A stretch of 64,000 nt of DNA from Luzula sylvatica (Eukaryota; Streptophyta; Magnoliopsida; Poales; Juncaceae), in the NCBI GenBank assembly GCA_946800325.1, contig OX326961.1, forward strand, positions 37,384,543-37,448,542, in the 5' to 3' direction. Positions 1 through 10,054 of the stretch are shown piece by piece (position 1 is the first letter of the stretch; every line of letters begins with the position of its first letter). The position numbers were made by a program, and so were the translations under genes. The notes below the pieces were generated by a model. It worked only from the letters and a program-made list of their open reading frames with translations. It was not told the origin of the DNA and made no database searches.

Positions 1-2032
1 ACCATCTTCGCTAAATAAGCTGCACCTGGTGTGCCACCTTTTCAATTTGCGAATGACGGAGGGCGGATCTGTCGCGGAACATCTAAATGCTTTTTAGGTT
101 ATTTCAAACCAATTGGACTCTTTCAATTTTAACCTTCGTGATGAGATGAAGGCACTCATGATATTGTCATCTCTGCCGGAGAGCTGGACGTTGACGGTAG
201 ACGTTATCGGCGTGAAAGAGGATCTATCCTTTGAGGAGGCGTGAGACCGCATCCTGAATGATGACAATCGGCAAAAAAAGTGGAGCGAAGCCTCGGGTTC
301 CTCGTGTTCGGTGTTGAATTTAGAGAGTCGGGTCGTGAAGGTCAGAGTAGCAATAATCGCGGGCGAGCCAAGTCGAGAGGACGCAACAAGTCAAGGCCAC
401 GGGACGAGTTGGAGTGCTAGAACTGTGCCAAGAAATGTCACATGAAACTGGCATGCAAAGTCCCGAGAATAGAGAAGGCGGAATTGAGTTTCGTAATTAT
501 TGTTACCGAGCAGGACATGGACGACGCTCTCATCTTATGTGTAACAGGCCCGTTGAGTCATGGGTTGGACTCAGGCGCATCCTTTCACTCTACCTCGCAG
601 AAAGATAAGTTCTTAAATTTCAAATCGGAGATTTATGAAAGGTTCATCTTGCAGATGGAAAGTCACTAAGCATATCAGGCATATGTGATATCCAAATAAA
701 ATCCAGCAACGGATTTAGGTGGATCTTGCGAGGAGTTCGGTACATTCTCGGTCTGAGGAAGAGCTTGATATCCCATGGGCAGATGGATAGTGAAGGATAT
801 AAGACCGTGTTCGGGAACGGGCCGTGGAAGATTGTAAAGGGATCCATGGTGAAAGCGAAAGGTACGAAGACGAGAACCCTCTATCTGACCGATAATAGAG
901 GAAATTTGTTGGCAGTTTCGGGAGCAGCGACTAAGCTGAAGTTGTCGCACAATCGGCTCAGTCATATGAGTCACGAAGGGATGCAATTGTTGATTTCCAA
1001 GGGTCTGTTACCGAAGGTAAAATCGGTAAAAACTGGTTTTTGCGAGAATTGCGTGCTTGGCAAGCAAAGACGGGCTAGTTTTTCCAAAGCCGGACGAGAA
1101 CTCAAAACGGGGAATTAGACATGGTGCACAGTGACGTGTGGGGACCGGCTCCGATCCAGTCTATCGGCGGGTCATGATATTACGTTACCTTCATCGATGA
1201 TTCAACCAGGAAGGTATGGATCTATTTTATTAAACACAAATCTGATGTGTTTAATATTTTCGAAAGGTGGAAGGGAGAAGTCGAGACCGAAATCGGCTTG
1301 AAGCTGAAAAGCTTAAAGTCGGATTATGGAGGGGAGTATGACAGTGCCGAGTTTAGAGGATTTTGCGCGGATCAAGGAATCAACCAGATTCGGACGGTTC
1401 CAAATCGACCTCAGCAGAACGGGGTTGCATAACACATGAAACGAACTCTGAATGAACGGACGAGGGCGATGCGATTGCGCGCGTGATTGCCAAAGATGTT
1501 CTGGGCATATGCGATTAACACGGTCGCATACCTTATCAACCATACTCCGATGAAATCCCTAAATCTCGAGCTACCTGAAGAGAAATGGAGAGGTAAAAAG
1601 ATTGCTCTTGCTCATTTGCGAATTTTTGGGAGCATCTCGTATGCCCATATTGATGCAGAAAAGAGGGACAAACTAGACGCGAAGGCCAAAAGATGTGTGT
1701 TTATTGGTTACGGGTCGAATTATTTCGGTTATCGATTTTGGGTCGAGGAAGATCGAAAAATAATTCGGTCAAGAGATGCAACATTTAATGAAGATGAACT
1801 ATACAAGAACAGGTTCGGTTCCGAAGGCGAATCGAAACCGGAGGAGAGTGTCCATCAAATTCCGAGCAATTACGATTCGAGCGAGCCCGAGGAAGATGAG
1901 TTTTCGGTCGAGGATGTGACTGAAAATGGCGATGAAGACATGGCTGAAACCGCGCAAAACGAAAGCCCAAACACTCCGATTGTGAGACGATCAAGTTGGA
2001 GAATTCATCCCCCAAACCGTTACTCCCAACAC
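1..2032 (+). pseudogene. Copia element H, part 1: gag, protease, integrase remnant
   Basis: This is the 5' part of a degraded plus-strand Ty1/copia polyprotein that enters from the left window edge inside gag. Frame 2 from base 2 reads a gag domain with internal stops. A broken CCHC zinc knuckle lies near 410-455, with a TAG inside it. The protease motif LDSGASFH is near 560-590. A pre-integrase domain (726-1118) carries HNRLSHMSH and CENCVLGK. The integrase core (about 1119-1432) carries HSDVWGP and SDYGGEY, and the integrase C-terminus and linker run 1487-2026. Several stops and frameshifts make it dead. It is interrupted at 2032 by element A and resumes at 11149, then again at 18215. It is the oldest layer of the nest. 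Confidence 0.9.
2028..2032. repeat. Target-site duplication of A, left (AACAC)
   Basis: AACAC directly precedes the left LTR and is repeated at 11149-11153 after the right LTR. Five bases is the normal copia duplication length. Confidence 0.93.
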
Positions 2033-2410
2033 TGTTGGGGAATATCCTCGATCCCGGGCCCGCGCAACGGATATGTAGGCCCGGTTCGATTCCCCGATTC
2101 CCGAGATCACGCCACGACTTCGAGGGTACGATGCGAATAGAAGGACAGATTCATACCAGTGCCAAAAAAATATGTATTATACAAAATTGTTATAGATAAA
2201 TACCGGTGCCACCTTGTTTAATCTAAATTTAGTAAAAATTACAACCTTAATAAATAAAATTGGATAAAACAAATATACGCCAAATCAAAACAATTACGAT
2301 CAAAACTCAAACTTTTAATGCGCAAAACACAAATAATTTTATTCGTTTTCTATTCTTTTTTGCCTTTGAATAAAAAATATATATATGCAATTCTAATATC
2401 TGAAAAAGAA

Positions 2411-2528
2411 GAATGCAACACGAGGACTTCCCAGGAGGTCACCCATCCTAGTACTACTCTCGCCCAAGCACGCTTAACTGCGGAGTTCTGATGGGATCCG
2501 GTGCTTTAGTGCTGGTATGATCGCATCC
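2411..2528 (-). rRNA. 5S ribosomal RNA gene
   Basis: The minus strand reads the plant 5S rRNA from GGATGCGATCATACC to GTGTTGCATTC. The internal promoter parts are present: a box A-like AGTTAAGCGTGCTTGG and a box C-like GTAGTACTAGGATGGG. I see no disruptive indel against the plant consensus I remember. Upstream, TATATAA sits about 30 bases before the first base, close to the usual plant 5S position. A TTTTT run suitable for Pol III termination follows the 3' end. It lies inside a retrotransposon LTR, so it is a dispersed copy outside any array. It may be transcribable; that is inference. Confidence 0.92.
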
Positions 2529-2549
2529 TTTATGTTTTATTCGTTAAAT

Positions 2550-2550
<1 letters not shown>

Positions 2551-2632
<82 letters not shown>

Positions 2633-2660
2633 CACGCACACACACACACACGCATATAAA
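2551..2660. repeat. (TA)n and (CA)n microsatellite in the 5S spacer
   Basis: About 39 TA units are followed by an imperfect CA/CACG run. It lies just upstream of the 5S gene in 5S sense and includes the candidate TATA element. The short reading frames through it are repeat artefacts. Confidence 0.95.
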
Positions 2661-3675
2661 ATATACTCTAAATTTAGAAAAAAAATATGTATTATACAAA
2701 ATTGTTATAGATAAATACCGGTGCCACCTTGTTTAATCTAAATTTAGTAAAAATTACAACCTTAATAAATAAAATTGGATAAAACAAATATACCGCACGT
2801 CTCCCACCGTTTCGACACGCCTCGGGTTGTCTTCGTGCGTTCCATGCCCGCATGATTCCACAGCCTGTTACTCGATTACTTCTCCGGTTTGATCATAACG
2901 AAGAGCCACATGTGTCGCTCCTCTACCCGTATCCACCGTGAGTCGTAGCACCTCGGTCGCGGATGCATCTGCCTAGACGATGCACCGGCGAACTTGCATG
3001 ATTGTGTTTCGATTCTCTAGACGGAGAAAAACTCTTTTCTCCTTCTCTCTCAATCTCTTCGCACTCTTTCATCAAGTGATTAGAGTCTCTTAATTTCTGG
3101 ATTAATTCTAAATTAACAACATTAATTTTCGGGTTGAACTAATCTAATTATTCAACTGGTTGGACTGATGAGAGAGAGAGAAACATCCTATATATACTCC
3201 ATAGGATAAGGATGGGCCAAAAGGTATGTATATCTTCTATACACATTTTCAAACAGAAAACTGCATACACCCTTTCAGTAATCTGTCAAAACGAAAATAT
3301 TAAATCGTTCCAACCGACTTTGAACATTTACGAACGTTGTAGATAATCTAATTATCTTTCCAACCCAATTTGGCCCAGCCCAATTGGAGTTCGGACCCGA
3401 AAGTTACGGCCGTTTTACTGACTGTATGTCAAACTGTCGCACCCTTTCGGTATTTCATTAGAACGATACTGATACTTCGCTCAAATGAACTATATTACAA
3501 CACGAAAGTTCTATATAATCTCATTATCTAACTAACCCAATTTGAACCATTCAAATCGGAGTTTCCTACTGAAAGTTATACCAGTTTTACTAATCTGTTT
3601 CGTATGCCCACGAACGCGTACGTTCGTTTGTCCTACGTACCATTTTAGCGATGATCCAAAACTGTATTTCCTTCA

Positions 3676-3688
3676 GTCTCCCACTCAG
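3676..3688 (-). other. Polypurine tract of A
   Basis: Minus-strand reading gives GAGTGGGAGAC directly before the LTR start TGAAGGAA. The same tract lies inside the 3' LTRs of C (35777) and D (59679). Confidence 0.8.
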
Positions 3689-4890
3689 TTTCAGATTTAC
3701 CTAAAAGGTACTCATGTATATCACATATACACTATATCAGAGAATCTGGCCTGCGTATCAAATACGCTAAAGCCATGCACATCCAATGTGCAAAAACTTG
3801 CAATCAAGCCCGACATAGTACGACTCGTTGTGTGACCGTGTAGGTTCGTTTAACGATGGCAGTAGGCCGTTTCCATGGCACTACAAGCCCATGAGCGGGA
3901 TCTAGTCACTCCATCATGGCTACCCATGTTAAAACGAAAAATGATTGTGATCATTGTGCCTATCTCGAATAGCGGTTACTAGTTCTCTTGTTTGCGATAT
4001 CCGTTAATCAAAAGGCATGGTAATAGTCATCCTTATAATTTGATTAACTATACTTATTCCCCGATTCCGAGTTGATTTAACAAATTTCAATCGATATTAA
4101 TCATTAATATCATTGACTCTGGCCAGAGATTTCGTTAATCGACTCATCGAGCGGCGCCTAAGAGATATCTCTTCCTTTCGGAATAAACAATTCCTATCTT
4201 GGAGACTCACATTGAATTCCGTGTTTCGGACAATACCCAATGATGACCCTTTTAACTCCCTGTTACGGTGAGCGTAAGATCATATCAAAGCATTGTGTTA
4301 CGCACGTAACGCAATCAATGATCCCCTCAAGTATGAAGAATCTAAAACCCCATCCGTCACAAGTCCATCTATAATGACTAAACCATGTCATGGACTCGCG
4401 GCTTTGGTCATATCCAATACATGTAACCTAACATATATCTACGTTCCCGATTCGACAAGCACCTTGTCCCATGATTAGCAAAACATAATCATCTCCTCGG
4501 CAAACGTACTAGTGTACGCGTTCAGTCTATCCAATAATAGAAATGCTTCTCTCTTAAGCAAGCTGATCCGCGACTAGGGATGTTTAGAAATGACACTTTA
4601 AGTGTGACGGTTTCGCTGCACATGGTCCTCAACCATGTCGACGTCCACACAAGTTCAAATCAAGGTTCATGTAACAATCATGTTACACAACCCGCACACT
4701 GTTTTCATATAAGGTGAATGCATATTTAATTTAAGTAAACAAAAATTTTAAAAGGAATGCATTCATATGGACTAAGTATTTGGGTGATACAACGTTTACC
4801 TATGGGTATCTCCATACCCATAACCTGCGAGGACTATCATATTAGATAACTACACTCTACTCTCTTCTTCCTCCTCTAGGTATCTCCATA
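3689..4890 (-). other. Long 3' noncoding region of A
   Basis: No open frame is supported. In plus reading it holds blocks shared with elements C, D, E and in part B, such as GTGTGACCGTGTAGGTTCG, GCGGGATCTAGTCACTCC, CGCGATATCCGT and CTCAAGTATGAAGAA. A 19-bp palindrome with 9-bp arms and a one-base centre lies at 4093-4111. Copia elements normally have pol ending close to the PPT, so a conserved spacer of over 1 kb is unusual. Confidence 0.75.
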
Positions 4891-7650
4891 CCCATAGTCA
4901 TCGCATGACAGTCACGCGCGACTAGAGAGAGCGGTCTTGTAAACGGGTCCGCACGTTCCCGCTAGTGTTAATCATCATCAGGATTGGAACATTTCCAATA
5001 CCTACGATCACATCTTTTCATAAAATTTCATGGATCAAATGAAATTTTCTGAGTATTGGCTAGAAGTGGTTGTGACCTCGGCATTTTTGGCTTGTACTAT
5101 TGCGTCTCACACAATAAACAACCATAAATCCGATAACTCGTGACTACTAGAGTTTGGTCATGTATCCTTGATCCATACCACTTCCTTTTGCGATTAATAA
5201 CCGCAATATACGCGCCACCGTAAATAGAATCATAAACTATTGGTCTTGTGGAACCTTTCCACATAACCGTGTTTTCATTTAAGCAAAACATGTACACAAT
5301 TTGTGATCGAAAGTCGTGCTACATATTTGGACGTGCTTCATCTTTGGAAACTGTTGTTTGTTATAACTCTTTATAACCAACACGTCCTCCACACCATTAT
5401 AGATAATAAATCCTGAATTCTTTCGCAAAGTATTCAAGGATAAACTTCACCTCTATCAATACAAATCCCGATGGGTTTTAAATATACATAATCATTATGT
5501 ATATATTTGTATAACCATTATACAATCACAAGAGTTAGTCTCATGTAATCGAATTACATTCAAACTCATGTGATTCCCATGAATTTTATTGACGGTGAAC
5601 TAGACGCTTTATTTGTATGACAGATAGCCACATACATATCATGACAAATATAATAGATCCTAACATCAAATGTAAGGCATCATATTATTACTTTTCGCGC
5701 TGCTTGATGTCTCACATCGAGCCGTTGAAAATTTCTTCCATTCGACATTTCGATTTATCTCCTCCAAGGAGTTTATATGTTGAAAACCATTTTCAACAAT
5801 ATGTCGATATATGTGCTATAACATAGAACGAGGAACTTCTTAGATCTATCCTATATATCTTCACGCTTAATTCATAAGCGGTCTCGTTTAAATCCTTGGT
5901 CGTTACAAGAAATATAACGCAGCTCCCACTAACCTTCATGTGTACACAAAGTTTCTATTCGTTTCGACAATTTTATAATAGTTTATAATTTTGTCAAAAC
6001 GAATATTCCATTTCCGAGAAGCTTTCTCTAATCCATCATATGGATCGTTAAAGCGTGCATATCTTATCCCCGATTCTTATGAATCGACAAAACCGTAAGG
6101 TTGTGTCAAGTACACATCCTTTCATAAAATTTCTGTCAAGAAATTCGATTTTGACATCCATTTTGCCACATCAAATAGTCATAATATGCGACCATGGCAA
6201 GCAGAATTTCGAGAATGTGAAAGCATGGCAACATGCGAAAACGTTTCTTCATAGTCCGACTATGAATTGCATGAAACTCTTCGCAAAAAGCCTCGCTTTA
6301 CATATATGCGTATTCCTATCCATGCCGGTTCTTCATCTTGAAAAACCCACTCACATTTCACGGGTCTAACCCAGAAAGTAATGAAATCAAGTTCTAAACT
6401 TGATAATTCACATGGATCGAATCTCAGATTTCATGACACCATGTCATGTGGAATCAACTTTTCATAGCATCCTTGTAGGATATCGAATCATTATATGATT
6501 TCGATCTATCATCATTAGCCACGATAAATCCGTATTTACCGGCTTATGATATAGCCTACTTGATCTACGAAAAACTCCTTTGTGTGTTCGACTTGCGTTC
6601 ATCGACTCTTGATGAAGCCATGTCAACTTTCATCGGTACAATGTTCATTTTCAAATCACGAACTCTTTCGAGATTTATTCTACTCCCACTAGCCCGCATA
6701 GAGATAAATGGCACCAAGTTCCAAACTTGTGCGCATCTAGTCCTCCTCCAAGAAGGCATCTCTTCGAGCCACGAAAATCTCATTTTCGTCGGGACGTTAG
6801 AATTAATACCCTTTAGTTTCCTTAAGGATAAACGAACAATTTTCAGATTTGGGATTGAGTTTAATCGAAACAAATTTCGAAATATACCCACATCCTCAAA
6901 TCTGTACAAATGACCACTTCAGAACCATTCCGATCCATATCTCATATGGCGTCTTTTGTACCGATTAGAAGGTTTATGGTCCATATCTTATATGCAACCA
7001 TTCATTAGTGCCGCTGTCTCAAGCGCGTATCCCCAAAACATTTTTGGGAGATCCTATTGACTTATCATTTATCGAACCATGTCCAACATGCGTTCATTTC
7101 CTCTTTTCGGACACATCTCAATGTTCCGAATAAAGGCAATCGTGAAACTATTCCACAATCATAAATGATCATCAATATTCATAACTCAAATATCGCCTCT
7201 TCAATCCTATCGAAAGGTTTAGCTCAAATACTTGCCTTCTCGATCCTATCGAAAAGCTTTGATTTTCTTGCTTAGTTGATTTCGTATTTCGTTTTTGAAA
7301 CTCTTTGAACCTTTCAAAAGTTTCCATTTCGGCACGCATTAAATAGATATTTTCATATCTACTTTAACCGTCCATAAACGTAACAAAATACCGATAGCCT
7401 ACTCTTGCCTCGGAACTTATCAGAACATCATATGTAAATATAATTTCCAATAATTCGTTGGATCTTTCTCCAACCTTTGGAGAATGATGCCCTTTGTCGT
7501 CTTGCCTAATAAATAAGTATCGCATTAATCAATCGAATCTAATTCGAATGATTCTAGCAATCCATCATATGGAATCTAGATACGCGAATCTCGTTTATAT
7601 GGCCAAGACGGCAATGCCAAAAGAAGCAATCAACCTCTTGGTTTAATCCT
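4890..7650 (-). pseudogene. Degenerate pol of element A
   Basis: RNase H remnants lie at 5097-5297 (YMFCLNENTVMWKG aligns with GYVFCLNGGAVVWKS of D). RT remnants lie near 5870-6190 and match D around 61,740-62,130. The integrase-RT linker lies near 6565-6909, with RFSWLEEMPS aligning to RRGVFLEEDF of D. Integrase remnants lie near 7000-7640. Catalytic residues are lost and frames break repeatedly. A local duplication of about 40 bp sits near 7185-7260. Confidence 0.8.
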
Positions 7651-7959
7651 CCTCGGATTTCACCATTCTTTGAGTCATTAGTTTGGACAACTCCTTGTCC
7701 GAACTCTCCATTTTGGAAAACATTTTCCCAAAATACCCTTAGACATACATTTCTTTCGATCCCGCTTTTGAATTACAAGGATATCCACGCGTCTATATGC
7801 ATTGGATTCCTCGGATACTCCGAGCATCTCCAATTCAAATTTAAATCGCATCTCATGCAATTTCGGGATCGACTTATCTATCGAATGCATATGATATTTG
7901 GTCACGACGATCAAATCTCGTACCATCAACACACGAGTGTTAATCCAAGACCCATAAGG

Positions 7960-8330
7960 CGTCTCAAAATTGACCTACTCTTTGAGCCGCATTGAATCAT
8001 TCAACGCGCTCTAGCTCTTGAAACTCTTTCATGAGCGCTGTGTTTTACTTTCATATACACCCGAATTCTCAAAACAATTTTGATAATATGCGTCTATACA
8101 TGCCACCACAAGGCACGTAATATCGTTCGATTCCTTCTTAAAGTTTATCGAACCCGGCTTTATCTAAAACCAATGCCTCGAGCCCCGAATCTACCATTTC
8201 CGTGTCCAACACGTTCCTTTAAGTCTAAGAACTATTCTTTGACTATCAAGGTTAATAACGGTAATTCCGGCCCAAAAGCCATCTATCATATCGATCTCAT
8301 CAATATATTTGGTGTTGCTTGAAAACATAA
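7960..8330 (-). pseudogene. Degenerate gag of element A
   Basis: Minus-strand reading near 8130-8240 gives VLDTEMVDSGLEALVLDKAG, which aligns with the gag of element C (VLGTKMVTHAETASVEDKAA). The continuation near 7990-8100 aligns with the C segment LMLACMEANLQKQFEDSDEY. There are several stops. It lies where gag should be, after the leader. Confidence 0.7.
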
Positions 8331-8711
8331 TTCTAAACGGATGATGAAGATTAACTCCTAACCGTGCGTACTTAATCTATATGCTTATATGATGAATATA
8401 TGATAGTGTTATTTTATCGAATCGATAACCCTCATACCGATACGGGACTCCAAGTCCATAACACTCAAGACCCATATTTTACGATCCTCCCATAAGTGAC
8501 TATGGCCGACAAATGAGATCTTGATATTTTAGGTAGGATTAAATCCAATCGTATCCAATACGACTCTCGTTCCTTTATAGAATTTCGGTGACGAATCGTA
8601 TCCAATACAATCCATGTTCCGTGTGTGCATTCTATCTATGCCCCGAACTCCAATCGGATTGGCTTGGACGGTTAAGTCATAACCATATCCATCGTATCGT
8701 TCAATTGAACT

Positions 8712-8748
8712 ACTCACGTGCCCGACTATGGCCTGAAACCACGTGAGT
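8712..8748 (-). other. Conserved-loop hairpin A1
   Basis: A 9-bp perfect stem ACTCACGTG/CACGTGAGT encloses the 19-nt loop GTTTCAGGCCATAGTCGGG (minus sense). Its flanks and loop align with the hairpin at 36415 in element C, where the stem sequence is different but still pairs. Confidence 0.8.
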
Positions 8749-8785
8749 CCCCAATTAACGCTTACCACCCGCACCAATATATACA

Positions 8786-8824
8786 ATAGTACGTGCCCGA
8801 CTATGGCCTGAAACCACGCACTAT
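8786..8824 (-). other. Conserved-loop hairpin A2
   Basis: A 10-bp stem (minus sense ATAGTGCGTG/CACGTACTAT) has one pair that is G-U in the element-sense RNA and A-C on the other strand. It encloses exactly the same 19-nt loop as A1. Confidence 0.78.
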
Positions 8825-9171
8825 GTCATATCAATCTCGATGGTTGTGGATATGGAAGGCATTTCCATGACTTAAATATTATGAGGGATCATGCCATTGC
8901 ATGTTTCTAAATTCGTGACATAATCATATTATATCACTATCACAAGATTTGTAAATGCATATGATTTATTTAGGGAGATTAATTATTCTAAATAATTAAT
9001 TATCTAATATGCTAGAATGTTTGATGCCGATCAAATCGATATAAAGAACTCAAAATTCCGAGCTTCGTAGCCAAAGTTATCGCGAAAACAAAAACAGCAT
9101 CCAGAGAAGGGTCCGTTAAACGGACTGCCCCATCCGTTGTAACGCAGGGGCCACGGGGCGCGAGAAAACCT

Positions 9172-9193
9172 CGCCCGGGACGCGTCCGGGGCG
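9172..9193. repeat. GC-rich imperfect palindrome in A leader
   Basis: A 22-bp palindrome centred on ACGCGT has one G-G mismatch pair. It lies in a GC-rich island (about 9100-9225) within otherwise AT-rich leader. Confidence 0.7.
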
Positions 9194-9233
9194 CCAAAAA
9201 GTGCCCCCGGGGCGGTAGAAAAACTATTTTTCT

Positions 9234-9960
9234 GCACCCTTTCGTTATTTCATTAGAACGACACTAATACTTCGCTCAAATAAAATATATTACAACATGA
9301 AAGTTCTAGATAATCTAATTATCTAACTAAAACAATTTGAACCATTCAAATCGGAATTTTCTACAGAAAGTTATACCAGTTTTAGTAAAATACGAACAAA
9401 CGAAAAGGTAAGTATATCCAATATACACCTTTTCAACCAGAAAACTACAGACACCTTTTCAGTATTCTGTTGAAACAAAAATATTAAATTGTTCCAACCG
9501 ACTTTGAACGTGAACGAAAGTTCTAGATAATCTTATTATCTAATTAATCCAATTGGATTGGACTCAATTGGAGTTTCGATGCGACATATACGGACGTTTT
9601 AGTCTCTGTATGTCAAACAGTCGCACCCTTTCAGTATTCCATAAAAACGACACTGATAATTCGTTCAAATGAAAAAACTTTATGTATCAAAGTCATAGAT
9701 AATCTCATTATCTAACTACGCCAATTTGATCCAATCAATTTGGAGTTTTCCACTGAACATTATCTTAGTTTTACTCACTGTTTCGTATTCTAACTTTCTG
9801 CAGATTTTGCCGTTTCGTCCGTTTTCGCTCGTTTCCAAAACGATAAATCATGAAACTTTTTCACGATCATTCCTAGATACTCTCAATCAACTTTTGATCG
9901 ATCTCTAGCGAATTCCACTTGTGATTTTAACGGAATTTTACTTTCTCTATATGTAACATC
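9234..9960 (-). repeat. LTR-derived duplicated segments in A leader
   Basis: The block near 9234-9390 and again near 9610-9780 resembles the LTR stretch around 10910-11070. The stretch 9400-9600 resembles 10690-10900. These are diverged tandem copies of one LTR portion placed between PBS and gag. Confidence 0.65.
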
Positions 9961-10035
9961 ATGCAAACGGGTACGAACTTTGATAACCCGTGCGTATATC
10001 TAATATACGACTATGAATCGACCATCGAATCGATG

Positions 10036-10053
10036 GCGATCGCTCTGATACCA
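10036..10053 (-). other. Primer binding site of A
   Basis: The minus strand reads TGGTATCAGAGCGATCG next to the right LTR. It is the canonical plant PBS complementary to the 3' end of initiator Met tRNA, and it fixes the orientation of A as minus. Confidence 0.93.
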
Positions 10054-10054
10054 T

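Larger units (their letters stand above)
2164..2791. repeat. 5S rDNA segment, about 1.2 tandem units, inside LTR
   Basis: A 114-bp block at 2164-2277 recurs at 2678-2791, differing only in the length of its leading A run, so the repeat period is about 514 bp. Between the blocks lies one complete 5S gene. This is what is expected from a cut piece of a tandem 5S array with a unit of about 514 bp (gene plus spacer). Both junctions with the LTR show only a few bases of microhomology (around AAA on the left and ATA on the right), and 75 bp of LTR is missing. That fits end-joining or templated patch repair rather than transposition. Confidence 0.85.
2033..3675 (-). repeat. LTR of A, left (3' LTR in element sense), carrying a 5S rDNA patch
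   Basis: It matches the right LTR (10055-11148) except that about 75 bp (equivalent to about 10189-10263) is replaced by about 623 bp of 5S rDNA (about 2167-2789). Without the patch it would be about 1,093 bp, the same length as the right copy. By eye there are about nine substitutions across the last roughly 470 bp, so the two LTRs are about 98% identical there. Confidence 0.93.
8331..10031 (-). other. 5' leader of element A
   Basis: This is the region between the PBS and gag. It aligns with the C leader (36385-36867). Inside lie two clear hairpins (8712-8748 and 8786-8824), a third core copy (8496-8510), a GC-rich palindrome (9172-9193), and about 700 bp (9234-9960) that resembles a part of the LTR of A present more than once. 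Confidence 0.7.

Noticed and set aside
2164..2791. Cassandra TRIM (LTRs with 5S sequence)
   Set aside because: Only one 5S copy is present, the flanking 114-bp repeats do not start TG or end CA, no PBS is seen, and there is no TSD. A tandem 5S rDNA fragment explains all of it better.
7678..7932. Possible zinc-finger protein on the minus strand
   Set aside because: It lies within the decayed interior of element A, with no consistent motif; treated as gag/pol debris.
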